64,000 nt of DNA from Hortaea werneckii (lineage: Eukaryota > Ascomycota > Dothideomycetes > Mycosphaerellales > Teratosphaeriaceae). A model generated the notes under the pieces. The model was not told the DNA's origin, did no database searches, and saw only the letters and a program-made list of their open reading frames with translations. Position numbers and translations under genes: made by a program. Below, piece by piece: positions 1 to 11,005 of this stretch; position 1 is the first letter of the stretch; each line of letters starts with the position of its first letter. The stretch lies in NCBI GenBank assembly GCA_037044905.1, contig JBAOKB010000169.1, forward strand, positions 1-64,000, given 5' to 3'.

Positions 1-41
1 GGAGACTTTCAGGATGCATCATACCACTAGACCATATGCCC
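1..41 (-). tRNA. possible 5' part of a tRNA gene, cut by the window edge
   Basis: Read on the minus strand, 41 to 1 begins like a eukaryotic tRNA: a 7-nt putative acceptor strand (GGGCATA), then TG and a perfect A-box match (TGGTCTAGTGG, consensus TRGYNNARNNG) with a D-arm of the kind seen in Pro/Glu/Gln tRNAs. The following bases do not form an obvious anticodon arm, and U33 is not where expected. The gene may therefore carry an intron or be a relic. The 3' half, with the B box, lies outside the window, so the isotype cannot be named. Confidence 0.3.
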
Positions 42-444
42 TAATGTTGACTTGTGACGTCATGGCGGTGGGCGATCTGAATTCGAATATATAGGCTGTT
101 GCAAAGCTACCAAGCCCTGCAGACACTAGCGCAGATGGCCCTATCAATGCCCACACGGGCTTTTGCTATCACCAGGAGGTCGGTGTTCTCCAAACCTTTT
201 CGGCCGCTTGACACGAAAGAACGGGGATGAGATAGAGGCACAAACGCCTGCGACTGCAAAGTCATCTGGAAGGTGATCTCTACATTTCTATTGACCATTC
301 ATCTCTTTCGCAGCGTCTTTCCGACCACGCGACTTTGGCAGATCTCATTACCTCTCCAGGAAAATCTACTTTCCCCGGCTCCAGCATCTACAGAGAATAT
401 GGAATCAATGGCGACTACAACCGACTTACCGCTGGGCCGCTCGA

Positions 445-2247
445 CTACTCTGTCGTCATTTCCAGCTGAACCCACGGTTGACCAGTGAAATTCTTCGGCA
501 AGGTGTAGGTGAAGTTGTAGAACTCAAAGTCACTGCGACACCGGTCAGAATTGCCATCAGAGCCGATCATATTACTTACTGGATGGTCTCGCTCGCTCCG
601 CCGAACGCGCCGGCAAAGGTGAGATTCATGTTCATCTCTGGGTAAGTAGTGATCTTCACGTCAAGGCCGTCTGCATCACTCCAGCCCAGAAGGGTGCCGT
701 TGGGAGTCGGTGGTGACAAAAGGAACGTGAAGATCGAAGATGAGTTGCCATAGGGGTAGGTCAACTTCAGGCAACCAGGAGTGACCTCTGCGTCGATGGC
801 TGACTCCGTGCCGTAATGCTAAGCAATTTATTAGCTTTCGCTACGTTAGGTTCCTGAATCTAAACGCTTACGACCAGATATCCGACATCAGTACCATCAC
901 CCTGGTACCACTGAGCGACAGCAGGGCTCCATTGGCCTGGATTCGTCGATGGCCCGCCGATCACGTCTTCATCGAATGAAATTGCTCCGATGGTGAGCTT
1001 TTCGCTCACCCACGTGGTGTAGTTGCGTAGGGCAAAGTCGAACGGAGGCGAATATGCCTGGGCATGATATGTGTGTTCCCCCTGGAAAGACTTCAAAGCG
1101 CTTTGGACGTGTGTTGGAACCATTGAGACATGGACATCAGCCAAAATCGCAAGCAAAGGCCCAAAGGCAAAATCCGAGTGGTGGGACATGGCCGCAACCT
1201 GGGGATTCGTCAGCGAGATGAGCTTCTTGCTCTACGTGACAAGATGCAACTCACATTGTAGTAAACACTCGATTCCTCTCTGCCAACGAAGAGCCAGATC
1301 CAAGGTGCCAGGATTCCGAGATACCTGTTCATGTCCCACCCATAAGTACGGTCCCAGGGGCCAGCCAGATTTCTCATTCCCGGATGCCAAAGCTGTCCCA
1401 CGCTTTCCCAGGTTGCCGAGATCATACGAGCTGCATTCTGCTTCAGGACGGAGTCTTCCGGCATGTACTTTGCCCACAACGTCAAACCGTATAGGGAAAC
1501 TCCAGTGTACGTCGCGCTGTTGAACTCGGAAAGCGTGTTCGTCATATTAAACAAAGATACAATCTCGCGACCGTACATTTCTCCCGCGGACGTCATGTTT
1601 GTGTCGTTCAAGCGTCGCCCTGTCCAGCCGCTCACGACAGCCCGCATGATGGAGGGATTGCTATAACATGGGTAGAGGTTGTCCCCGTCCACGCCACCAA
1701 CTCGATATGAATCACCGACGGCGTTATGGTACAGAGATTGCACAATAAGTTCCTGGATCTCGCTGCTCAGTAGATGAGAATATTCTTCCAGGGCGATAAT
1801 GAGCGAAGTGCCAATGAACCCTCGCCAGTTTGGATCCCAGGTATCGTAGATCTCGGCCGGATAGACTGCAGTGCCAACTACTGGCTCCTCGGGCTCCTTC
1901 TGGTAAGTACCGTACCACTGCTGGCTTGGATCCGTGAACTGCCCGCTGACAACGTTCTTGAAGACTCTCTCGGCATTCGCAACATCGTCGCCTTGATTCC
2001 GAGCCAGGAGGCCGACTGCGTACCAAGTCGATGTCCTAGTTTCGTGCCTCATTGCGGAGGCCGGAGTTTGGTCCGTCTCATCAAATAGATAGCCTGCTAT
2101 TGGATCCCAGAAGTATTCCAAGTAGGACATAGATGTTTCGAAAAGTGAACAGGCATTGCTTGAAAAAGTAGCTGGGCATGAGGACGAGCCCTCAACGACA
2201 GCAACACCCAACAGGAGCAGGGCAGCACGCATCTTGATGTGTTGCAT
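445..2247 (-). CDS. secreted protein, likely alpha/alpha-toroid fold, function unknown
   Basis: Four exons: 2247-1255, 1198-872, 818-580, 532-445; the introns carry GTGAGT, GTAAGC and GTAAGT donors and join in frame. The product is about 550 residues. I chose the ATG at 2247 (2232 is also possible) because a hydrophobic signal peptide (MRAALLLLGVAVVEG) follows it; the longer ORF from 2292 puts 15 polar residues ahead of the signal. Several N-glycosylation sequons (NDT, NMT, NYT, NLT, NFT) and Trp/Tyr-rich helices recall fungal six-hairpin glycosidase-like or linalool-dehydratase-like secreted proteins. I see no certain catalytic motif, so no reaction is assigned. It is divergent to the permease at 2588, with about 340 bp between the starts. 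Confidence 0.7.
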
Positions 2248-2587
2248 GTTCGACAATGAGTTGGGTGTTGGATCCTGCCTTTGAACGTTCATCAGTCGGC
2301 TCTATATTTCCCCTCGGTATCCAAGGCTAACTATCGAATGCGGGGAAAGTCTGCAGGTTGCTCCATCAAAGGTCTGTCGCTAGGCCGGTATCTTTGACAT
2401 CTGCTCCACCCTGCTGCGGATCACCGGCAATTGAAGCCGAACTTCACCGAAGCCAAGATAAACTTGCATAGCTGACGGCCAGCAGCGATATGGGTTTGGA
2501 TATATCTTCGACGATGAACCCTTACTGTTGCAAAAGCCCTTGTACACAGCCATCAATCCACATACGTCTTCGTTGCCTACCGCAGTC
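2248..2587. promoter_or_regulatory. divergent spacer between secreted protein and permease
   Basis: About 340 bp hold both upstream regions. The start context for the permease is the ATG at 2588; an in-frame ATG-like start at 2528 would add 20 residues. I see no recognisable operator. Confidence 0.4.
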
Positions 2588-4246
2588 ATGGAGAAAGGTC
2601 AACCTAGCATCTCGACATTGACACCCACTGGTTATATCGACAAAGATGTTGGCTCCGTTCTTGATGCAGATGAAATGCGCCTGGCAGAAATGGGTACGTT
2701 GCATTGCAATGACAAGAATGCCATCGCTAAGGGTTGTACTTTCAAGGCCACAAGCAAGAGCTTCAGCGCCATTTCACCAAGCTCAGTCTTGTTGGTTTGG
2801 CGAGTACGACGACCATATCTTGGACTGGCCTTGGTCTAGGATTGACAACAGAAATCGCTGCTGGCGGCCCGGGTGCAGTCATATACGGATTCATTCTGGT
2901 GTTCATCCTACAATGCTTCCTAGGTGCCTCGCTAGCAGAGTTTGTCTCCTCATATCCTACTGAGGGAGCGATGTACCACTGGATTGCAGCCATTGCTCCA
3001 AGAAGAGTGATGGGCTTCCTGAGCTTCATGACCGGATATTTCACTGTCTTTGGGTGGATCTTCACAACTGCGTCGACCAATCTTATTTACGCTCAAACTC
3101 TTATGGCTCTGGTGGCTCTCTACCATCCCGGCATGACCATTCAGACCTGGCAAACCTTTGTGGCATACGAAGGCCTAAACATGATTACGGCTCTTGTTGT
3201 CCTTTACGGGAACAGGCTGATACCCAGTCTAAATCGCTTCTCTCTGTTCTACTTGCAGATCGGCTATTTCACCGTAATGGTCACAGTCGCTGCATGCGCG
3301 CCTAAGCATCAGTCCAGCGAATTCGTCTTTCGAACCTGGATCAATACTACTGGTTGGGAGAACCAAGTCATATGTTCCATTACCGGCTTGGTCAATCCTC
3401 TATACAGCTTGGGCGGCCTGGATGGAGTCTCTCACATCACGGAGGAAATGCCAAATCCATCGAAAAACGCACCTCTCGCGATAGCGATCACTCTTTCAAT
3501 CGCATTCGTCACTGGCATCACCTACTTGATAACTTTAATGTTCTCTGTGCAGGACTGGACTGCTCTGTCCAACTCCAATATCCAACTCCCATTGGCCGAG
3601 CTCTTCCGCCAAGCTACGAGCAATGCTGGAGGTGCTTTCGCTCTCACGTTCCTAATATTCATTGCGCTTGGACCATGTGTTGTTGGATCACAACTAAGCA
3701 CAGGAAGGATGTTCTGGGCCTTTTCCAGAGACGGAGCATTACCATTTTCCGAATTGTGAGTTGGCCCGTCTGCTGCCTTATAACGATAACATATGCTGAC
3801 TCGAATACAGCTGGTCGAAGATACATCCGTCGAAACGAATCCCGTTCAACGCTCAATTAGCGGTGTACGGTATTGTGGGTGCTCTCGGCTGCCTCTACCT
3901 TGGCTCTTCGACTGCATTCAACTCGTTGATGGGCACCGCCGTCACGGTGAACAACTCGGCGTACATGGTACCGATCCTCACCAATCTACTCACCGGACGA
4001 CACAACATGCATAAGGGAAGCTTCTTCATGTCTGGCTGGAAAGGCTTCGCAGTCAATACCATCGCCGTTTGCTGGCTATCTTTCGCGATAGTATTCTTCA
4101 GCTTTCCGTATTATAAGCCGGTCACTGCTCAAAACATGAACTACACTTGCGTCGTAGTCGGCGGACTTGCTTTGCTCCAACTTGGATGGTGGTTCTGCGT
4201 TGGGAAGGGATACAGCCTGCGTATGCTAAAAGCAAAAGAGACCTAG
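2588..4246 (+). CDS. APC-family amino-acid/choline/GABA-type permease
   Basis: Three exons: 2588-2693, 2747-3755, 3811-4246 (53- and 55-nt introns), 516 residues. A short hydrophilic N-terminus is followed by about 12 hydrophobic segments. The first shows the APC pattern (SLVGLASTTTISWTGLGLGL) and is followed by GGPGAVIYGF; the SYPTEGAMYHW and EEMPNPSKNAP loops are typical of the fungal amino-acid/choline transporter subfamily (HNM1/UGA4-like). It should import a small nitrogenous solute through the plasma membrane by proton symport; the substrate cannot be read from sequence. The C-terminus is short and cytosolic. It ends convergently with the Zn2Cys6 regulator at 4735, a plausible but unproven controller. 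Confidence 0.9.
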
Positions 4247-4734
4247 AGGACACGGCCCTTACGGGAAGGAGGACGAGGGATAAGTAGATCGGGCACTGGC
4301 AGCATCAAAGTTGATTGAGCGATGTAAACTCGACCGCGCTATTCGCGAATGGCTGATATAAACATGAATTTATGTAGAAATTGTGTGAATACAGGTGTCG
4401 CGTTTCTTCATATGATGTGCCAACCTGGTACAGTCGAGCTGAAGTCTTACTAAAATTTGAGCTATCTCGACATAGTCCTTTGCCATTGATGACCAAGCTG
4501 GAGAGAGCGTGCTAAAATTTCTCACCATGATTGAAATCAGTAAGTGCTACTGCATCCCCTGCCATGTAGTCGGAATATTCATTGAGCTGTCGTGAGCATG
4601 GAATGTCGAAGGGAACATCTGGTAGCAGTCTATCAGGTCTCCCTTAGCTGCGCTTGCGACCTTCGAAAGACTTGGATTTATCAGGCTGTTACAAGCGCAT
4701 TGTGTTCATCTAAAAGATGCTATAGCTTCATGGT
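4247..4734. other. convergent intergenic region
   Basis: About 490 bp between the stop codons of the permease and the Zn-cluster regulator. It is AT-richer than the flanks, as expected for two 3' UTRs. No gene or repeat seen. Confidence 0.6.
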
Positions 4735-6682
4735 TCAGGAGCCGACCCCCAATACCTGCAAATCATCGTCCTCTGGCCAAAGGTAACGATTCAAAGAGTC
4801 GAGGCTAGCCTCATCGAACAGCTGCCAAGGGTCGCGGAAGGGATCGCCAGCATCGCTCGTCGTTAGTATTCGAGCAGTTGTGTGATCGTTTGCCACATGT
4901 TGCAACTTGAGCTCGAGATGCTCGGCCAGGGTGTGCCGTAAACTTGGCATTGGCTCACCGGTTTGTTTCAAGAGATCTAGATGGACACGGATAGCCTGGA
5001 TGTCGCCTGGTTCGATGTAACCACCCTGCACACCTTGTAGTACAATGAGCGCAGCCCATGTAATCATGATGAGATCCCAGTTAGACCAGATTGTGGAGTC
5101 GCGAGTATGGAGCTTGACGGTCGCCTTAGCAGACAGCAAGAGCTCGTGACGCTCATTGGGGGTCTCATGGGGCGAGAAGATGTCGTACTGTCTTGACGGG
5201 AGATAGATGGAGAGGACCAGCAAGCGATGTAGTACGTATTGGCGGTAGACCGCTTTTCGATCGTTCTCGCTTTCAAACGGGCCAAGACTAAAGCGTGCAA
5301 GCCAATCATCCAGTTGCCTAGCCCAATCCCTGATGACCGCTGTGTCAACACCAGAGTACGAGTGTCCAGTTAACGCTACGTCCGGTGTGCCATTCTTTAC
5401 GAAATACGACCAAATGGTGGGTAGGCCACGCCCAGCAAAATGAGTGAGGCCGACATGCATCATGCGTGAGAGGCCTGCAGACATACGTCAGGGCAAGCCT
5501 TTTCTACTACAGATGTTGAAGAGGACATTCACTCACTGTAGAGCTGATCTGTGGAAGACATTTGAATACTGTGTAGAGGCGGCTCCAAAGGTAGGGTTGG
5601 ACAGGTCAGGTGCAGCGATGCATGTTCCAGATCAAGAATTTGTAGCCCGGTGAAAAGCTGCTGCCACTGACGGGTGTTATTTGTCAGCTTGGGCGGACAG
5701 TGTTCGAGGAGCAGCCGGTACGCGGCCGATAGCCACAGTCCAGTATGTCTTGTCTGACCTTCGCTCAGTAAAGCCGCTAGTACAATACCAAGGACGATTT
5801 GAAAGCCCCATTCTTCGCTGATTTCAAACGGTGTGGTGCTAGTATCAAAGTCGTCATTCGGCATCATGAGGCAAGATATTTCATGGCAAAAGCTTGAATG
5901 GTACGTCGGAGCATACTGTGCCACACAAGCAGGTCCACGACTTGCGGAGCAGTACAGCATGGACGCGAGAAGCAGGGGCGTTGGTGCTGTAAAAACCTGC
6001 TTTTGTGGAAGGAAATGTAGACCTGGCATTGCATCGTGGAATCTGTTGACATTCAGCAAGCGAAATCAGTTTTCGATCTGAGAGTATCATACGATTTCCA
6101 CAGGTGTTCTACAATCCCAGAATCCCAGGCTTTCGCGTTTGTTGCTCCGGCAGCCTTCGTCTTCAAGTGCACTGAGGCCGCCAGTACGGGAGCCATAGAG
6201 CGGTTCAGACCCACGGGAGTAGTGCTATCGGAAGGGTGTGAAGTGTCATCCAAGTCCTCGTTGCTCAGGCCAAGATGCTTTTCAATGCGCTCTACACGGC
6301 GAAGAAGAGCTTGCGCAGAGCCAACATCCTGAACTCTTCCCGCATCTATGGATTCTAACGGAAGTTCTGAGTCTCGCAATGATGCTGCCTAGCGATAATT
6401 CAGCAATAATACTGCTAGCTTTCAAACACATTTGGCTTTGCTTACATTGGCTCGAGGTCGAAAAACGCATGGGAGTTGCATTCTGTGACATCTCCGACAA
6501 GATGGTCCATCATTGGGCTTTGCCGGCATGCACTTCATCTTCTGCTTCCTGCAGGCCACTGCATCCGCAAGACTTAGCTTCTACAAAACACCATTCGTCA
6601 TCAACATACAGCAAGCCTTTCGAGCCCTTTCGTTCTCTCCTTCTTGACGATCATTCTGCTGGTTATTGCAACGTGAGGTCAT
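4735..6682 (-). CDS. Zn2Cys6 fungal-specific transcription factor
   Basis: Five exons: 6682-6610, 6558-6446, 6388-6093, 6042-5537, 5474-4735; 575 residues. The first two exons carry the binuclear zinc cluster. The intron at 6559-6609 (GTATGT donor) splits it just after the first Cys, and joining gives KACLACRKQKMKC, then CRRC and a final C, the canonical six-cysteine pattern at residues 24-53. A short region ending in a possible coiled coil (LLRRVERIEKHLGL) follows, then the helical middle-homology region of Fungal_trans proteins (residues about 160-450). It should bind CGG-type sites as a dimer in the nucleus. Target genes are unknown; the neighbouring permease is a candidate. The start ATG at 6682 is the only one in frame with the zinc cluster. 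Confidence 0.9.
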
Positions 6683-7603
6683 CTTGCTCTCGACCAATCA
6701 CTTGCACAAAGTCTACATTCGCCGTTCTCGGGCGCACAGCGGCAAAAGAAATGTTGCAAGCCGTTCCCGTTCCTCTACTGAGCCGTGGTCAGGATTAGAA
6801 TAATTAGTTTGTCGAGCGTGGAGCGCTGTACTATCTCGGTATGCCCGGGCAACTCTTGCCCGCCCCACCGTACCGGCGAGAGCCGGCAATCTTCGGCTGG
6901 GAGAGAGGCGATTCCCGGCCCCAGTGTCGGGCACAGGCAATACAGTCTGAACTTTCATAAGGATCGCGAAAGTCCATGGTGTCTCATTGCTATAGATCGG
7001 GTATTGTTAACCGAAGGTACAATATAGTAGCGTAGAGAGCAAAAATTCCAACGGAGATTACGGGTATAGAGCGGTGTTGCTAGTCCGAAGATTCCTATGT
7101 CGAGTCCGGACTGTAGCATCATGCTGTCAGCAAAGCGCAGAATGTCCTTCGGACTTCCTGGAGGGCATCAGAGCTGGATCCAAATTCTCGACCTGGTTGA
7201 TGATGCAGCATTTGAGATGAGCAACGTTCCAGATGACAGTTTCTGGAAACGGCTTTGGGGCTGCCATTTGCCGTGCGAAACCTGCTCTTCCGCGAAAGAT
7301 GATCCAAGGTCAAGGCCAAGTACGCTGTTCAGTGAATTATTGAAGCAAAAGGGAGCTGAAGAGTCAAAAGCGTAAATGCTGACTTGACAAGCAAGCCGAG
7401 GTATGTAAGTTACATGGAAATCATGCGCCCCGCGTTAGCCTACCTTCCCTTCCCACCATCACCCAGAGAACGCCATCGCTATGTCCACACCAGTAAGCGC
7501 CATACTTGGCCATCCTTTCCCGATTCGAGCGCGACAAGCAGGACACGCTAGCCTTGATGGCATTATGCGTTCTGCCGGAAGTCCCTCAAATTTGCTGTCT
7601 CGC
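6683..7603. other. gene-poor spacer, 0.9 kb
   Basis: Contains the upstream region of the Zn2Cys6 gene and the 3' flank of CAF1. A 92-codon ORF at 7097-7375 (+) overlaps another on the opposite strand and shows no domain, so I do not call it a gene. Confidence 0.5.
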
Positions 7604-9232
7604 CTACTTTCCATACGAGAAGTTGCCGAAAGTGCCCTGCCCTAATCCACCGCCGCCCAAAGCATGGCCGAACTGAGCTCCGGGAGTGGCGGCGCTGGTC
7701 AAGCCTGCATGCACATTCGTGGGTGTGCTTGGGTTACCGCCGGGTGTGAATGTCTGCGCGCTCGACTGCAAAGCGGAAATGCCACCCCCTAGACCATTGA
7801 CAGCGGCTTGTTGTTGCGGTGTTCCCTGGGCGGCGAAGAATTCCTCACGGTACTGCTGGCTTGCCGGCGCTGCGACACCGTGCAGACCATAGATCTGGTC
7901 GGCAAGCTCTTCGTCAAGATTAGAGGAGAAGATCTTGTTCCTCATAGCCCAGAAGACAGATCCCGTGAGCCAAGCGTCACTCCCACCCGTGTGCGCTGGA
8001 CCAACACGTTGGCATCCAAGCTCGTCTGCCAAGTCTTGAAGCCCAGATTTCGTCCCAAGCCCGTCGAGCACGCGGGTACCCTCCTGAGAAAGCCTTCCTT
8101 GTGCGCGCATTCTTTGAGCGTGGCGGAGCAGGAACTTGATGTCCCAGAGCTTAGGGAAGAAAGTGGAGACTAATCCGAAAAAGTCGGCTTGGTCCACAGG
8201 CAGAGCGTCGTCGGTCAGTAGCTTGATCAAATAACCGAAGTCGTACCCGCTGTGGAACGAGAGCCAGTTGACCTCTTCGCTGAATGCGAGTCCAGACGTT
8301 GTAAGCAAAGAGCCAAATGTTGCGAGTTGAATACCGTGATCCTGGTGGCGTTGAAAGTCGACCCCGCTAGTTCTCAGCAATTCGATTGAGGACTCAGCAA
8401 ACATGTCTTCTTGAAGGTCAAAGTGAAAGTTGAAGACCCATGTGCATGGGATCAAGCCCATCAAGTTATTCTGAAATCCGCCCTTCATAGTGCCGCCTCG
8501 GCTGTTCAGCTCTGCAAGGAGCGCTGGATCCGCCTGTTGTGGGGGAACTTCGCCTTCGGGTGTCCAGAGCGTGATACCCACCTGGATGGGCTTAAGAATG
8601 TCGACATTGCATCGTAACGTTTGATAGTGATACTCGGCTTTGCTCCCCGCAAAATTTCCAATGGGACGGGCTACGATTCCGGGGAACTCTGCATCCATGG
8701 ACACGTAGGGATACTTGACGATCAACTTCCGGAGAGTTTCGAATTCGACGTCGAGATTGTGACGCCAGACTTCGCGGATACGGGGGTGTGCTGTCTGAGG
8801 ATTGGGTTTCAGACCGGCGGCCGCGGCCATGTGACCGGTTGCTGCGTCGAGTTGATGAGGATGTGAGTGGAGGAGATTGCTCTCTTGCATGGCAGCGCCG
8901 CGAGCAAAACCTTGCTGAGCAGCGACGGAGGCGAGACCCTGGCCCTGCCCGCCGCCAAATGTCCCACCGCCATTGAATGAGCTGGCCTGGCCCGCTCCAG
9001 TTGAGAAGGCAGTGCCACCATAAGCAGAGGTGGGGTTGAAGGGTGAGATGCCCCCATTTAGGATTGACTGTCCAGCACCGGCGTTGAAAGCTTGCGCTGT
9101 ATTTTGTGCACCAAACGTTGCTGGTATTGATTGAGCTTGGTAGTGAGACTGTGGTATGCTGTGCTGCGCGTTCAGATGCTGGAAGGGGTTGGACATGTGG
9201 GAAGGATGCATCCGACCGACGGCCGGAGGCAT
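7604..9232 (-). CDS. CAF1: CCR4-NOT complex deadenylase subunit Caf1/Pop2
   Basis: Single exon, 542 residues. The N-terminal 150 residues are low-complexity (Gly, Ala, Gln, Asn, Ser). The nuclease domain (about 150-445) has the DEDD set: Asp180 and Glu182 in SMDAEFPG, Asp331 in SFHSGYDFGYL, and His414/Asp419 in HTGGSDAWLTG. These bind two metal ions for 3'-5' removal of mRNA poly(A) tails. A Gly/Gln/Ala-rich tail follows. Compared with animal Caf1 there is an insertion after ITLW (about residues 224-262), which I believe is common in fungal orthologues. Divergent from the complex I gene at 9770. Confidence 0.95.
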   Translation of the reverse strand: MPPAVGRMHPSHMSNPFQHLNAQHSIPQSHYQAQSIPATFGAQNTAQAFNAGAGQSILNGGISPFNPTSAYGGTAFSTGAGQASSFNGGGTFGGGQGQGLASVAAQQGFARGAAMQESNLLHSHPHQLDAATGHMAAAAGLKPNPQTAHPRIREVWRHNLDVEFETLRKLIVKYPYVSMDAEFPGIVARPIGNFAGSKAEYHYQTLRCNVDILKPIQVGITLWTPEGEVPPQQADPALLAELNSRGGTMKGGFQNNLMGLIPCTWVFNFHFDLQEDMFAESSIELLRTSGVDFQRHQDHGIQLATFGSLLTTSGLAFSEEVNWLSFHSGYDFGYLIKLLTDDALPVDQADFFGLVSTFFPKLWDIKFLLRHAQRMRAQGRLSQEGTRVLDGLGTKSGLQDLADELGCQRVGPAHTGGSDAWLTGSVFWAMRNKIFSSNLDEELADQIYGLHGVAAPASQQYREEFFAAQGTPQQQAAVNGLGGGISALQSSAQTFTPGGNPSTPTNVHAGLTSAATPGAQFGHALGGGGLGQGTFGNFSYGK

Positions 9233-9769
9233 GGTTGCGGTGTTGGGCCTATGCTGGCGCCAATCACTCTAAATCCGCTAAGCCCAATATCGCGCTACCT
9301 TGAGCCTCTCGCCTTGTTCTCTGTTTGTTGTCTTCCGAAGCCTGAGCCCTCGCAGTTTCGCACCTGGCTATGTATCGGGTATGGACCTGCGTGGGGCGTG
9401 TTGCGGCGGATAAGGTCGGCAGCAAGTTCTGCCTCGATCGGAGTCGCGTTTGGCTGTCTGGTGGTTTCAGAATGCTGATGGACTTCTTCAATTTCACGTA
9501 GCTGCGCAATTTCGACCGCTTCTTGAGAGGTGTCGGCAATGGATGGATGAAGTTGAAGTGCTGAGAGGTCGGAAGGCCAAGGTGGAAGTCGCGACGCGCC
9601 CGAAGCAGTAAGCCAGCCGAGTGAGCGGGCTTGGCGCTGGCCTCCTCCGAAGCTTCACGCCGCGACGACGACCTCACTGCACATCTACAAGCGATTGCGT
9701 AGCCACAACATGTATGTCCTCCCTTCCTGAGGTGGCATTGACTAGCACGCTGACTGAAGACATAGCAAA
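9233..9769. promoter_or_regulatory. shared divergent promoter region CAF1 / NDUFB3
   Basis: 537 bp separate the two start codons. Upstream of the complex I gene there is a possible 5'-UTR intron: GTATGT near 9711 and a CATAG acceptor at about 9761-9765, four bases before its ATG. No other element recognised. Confidence 0.4.
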
Positions 9770-10091
9770 ATGTCAAGACCCAACCTTACAGGCTTTGACC
9801 CTCAGAAGTTCGCCGCGGCCGCGGGACAACCTGGCAACGACCCATGGAAGAGAAAGTGCGTCAAGACAATCTACTCTGTTGTGCGTCTTTGTTAGACTTG
9901 TACTGACAGCTGTTCTCAGTGAGGCCTGGCGCTACACTGGCCCCTTCACACGCTTCAACCGCTTCCGAGGCGCATTCCCCGGGTTCGGCATCGCATCAGT
10001 CGCTTTCGCTGGCTACTTGGTATACGAGCAGGTCTTCATGAGCTCAGGGCATGGACACCACGAGGAAGGTCATGGAGAGGGACACCACTAG
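9770..10091 (+). CDS. mitochondrial complex I accessory subunit B12 (NDUFB3 family)
   Basis: Two exons, 9770-9855 and 9920-10091, encode 85 residues. The pattern TGFDPQKF, DPWKRNEAWRY, then GPFTRFNRF is the B12 signature. It is followed by one transmembrane segment (FPGFGIASVAFAGYLVYEQVF) and a His-rich C-terminus (GHGHHEEGHGEGHH). The protein sits in the membrane arm of NADH:ubiquinone oxidoreductase. The length matches fungal orthologues. The His-rich end is a feature of this family and need not bind metal. Confidence 0.92.
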
Positions 10092-10624
10092 ATGCCGGGC
10101 TTGGCTACAAATTGAGAATCTGGATCAGGCTTAGGGAGCCGGAGGACCGCAGAGCCAGAAGTTTCGTGTCTGAAGGGAGCGCTGGGCCATGTACAGTGCA
10201 TTACGAAGGCGTTTGGAGGCGCAATACCATTTAACGGAGACGCTGTCCGGCTAGAAACGCGCCGAGCGAGTGAGATTGAGGAGATGGCGACTGCACGGCA
10301 ATAGCCGAAACTTGTTGTATAGAAATCACGTGAACCTTCATGATGTCCTTCCCCGTGCATTTCCTAAAAACATTCATCACCCAAGCTGACTTCACTCACC
10401 TCAAGCGAGAGAGTATGTACTCCATACTTGAGGCATTGTGAACTTTGGACAGTTGCTGGCAAAAGAGTTTCATATAGCCCGACATGCTGGTGGGACCCTT
10501 GGAGCGGCAAAAACAAGGCTGAAGGCAAACATCAGACAGCTTTCATCTCATTGCATCGGCCTATGAACGCTCTATCCAAGCAGTCTCTCAAGACTGCCAG
10601 TGGTAATCTTGCTAACATCCGCAA
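10092..10624. other. convergent intergenic region
   Basis: 533 bp between the stop codons of the complex I subunit and the thioredoxin-fold gene. No gene or repeat seen. Confidence 0.6.
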
Positions 10625-11005
10625 TCACTTGCCACCACTGATCATCTGTCCGATCTCCTGCATGCTTGGCGGCTTCATGCCATCTGCCTTAGCGACCCTC
10701 TGTCCATCTTTGTATACCAGCGCACAAGGTGTCTCTTCGATGCCATGAACAGCCTGCAACAACTCACATTAGCATTCCGCTTTCAAGCTCAGATAATTGG
10801 GTTTGGGGACACGTTGACGTACCTTGGCTTGCGGCGCTTTGCTCACGTCGAATTTGTATGAAGACACCATATCGGCAAACTTGAGGGCGTACGAGTCTGC
10901 ATCTGCTGGCGCGGTGCCGTCGTAGGCGAGAACGAAAACATATTTGCCCTTTTGGCTGACGGCGTTGTCAAAGTCCTCTTTGCTGTTGATTTCGGTGTGC
11001 GACAT
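10625..11005 (-). CDS. small thioredoxin-fold protein lacking the CxxC motif
   Basis: Two exons: 11005-10823 and 10753-10625 (69-nt intron, GTACGT donor), 103 residues. The pattern is that of thioredoxin: an N-terminal helix (SKEDFDNAVSQKG), a buried strand (KYVFVLAYDG), a helix, then a strand and the cis-Pro turn (GIEETPCALVYKDGQRV). Where the CxxC should stand (after the first strand) the residues are TAPADAD, with no cysteine; the only Cys follows the cis-Pro. A classical disulfide reductase activity is therefore unlikely. It could be a chaperone-like or binding module. No signal peptide or transit peptide is evident. Confidence 0.75.
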
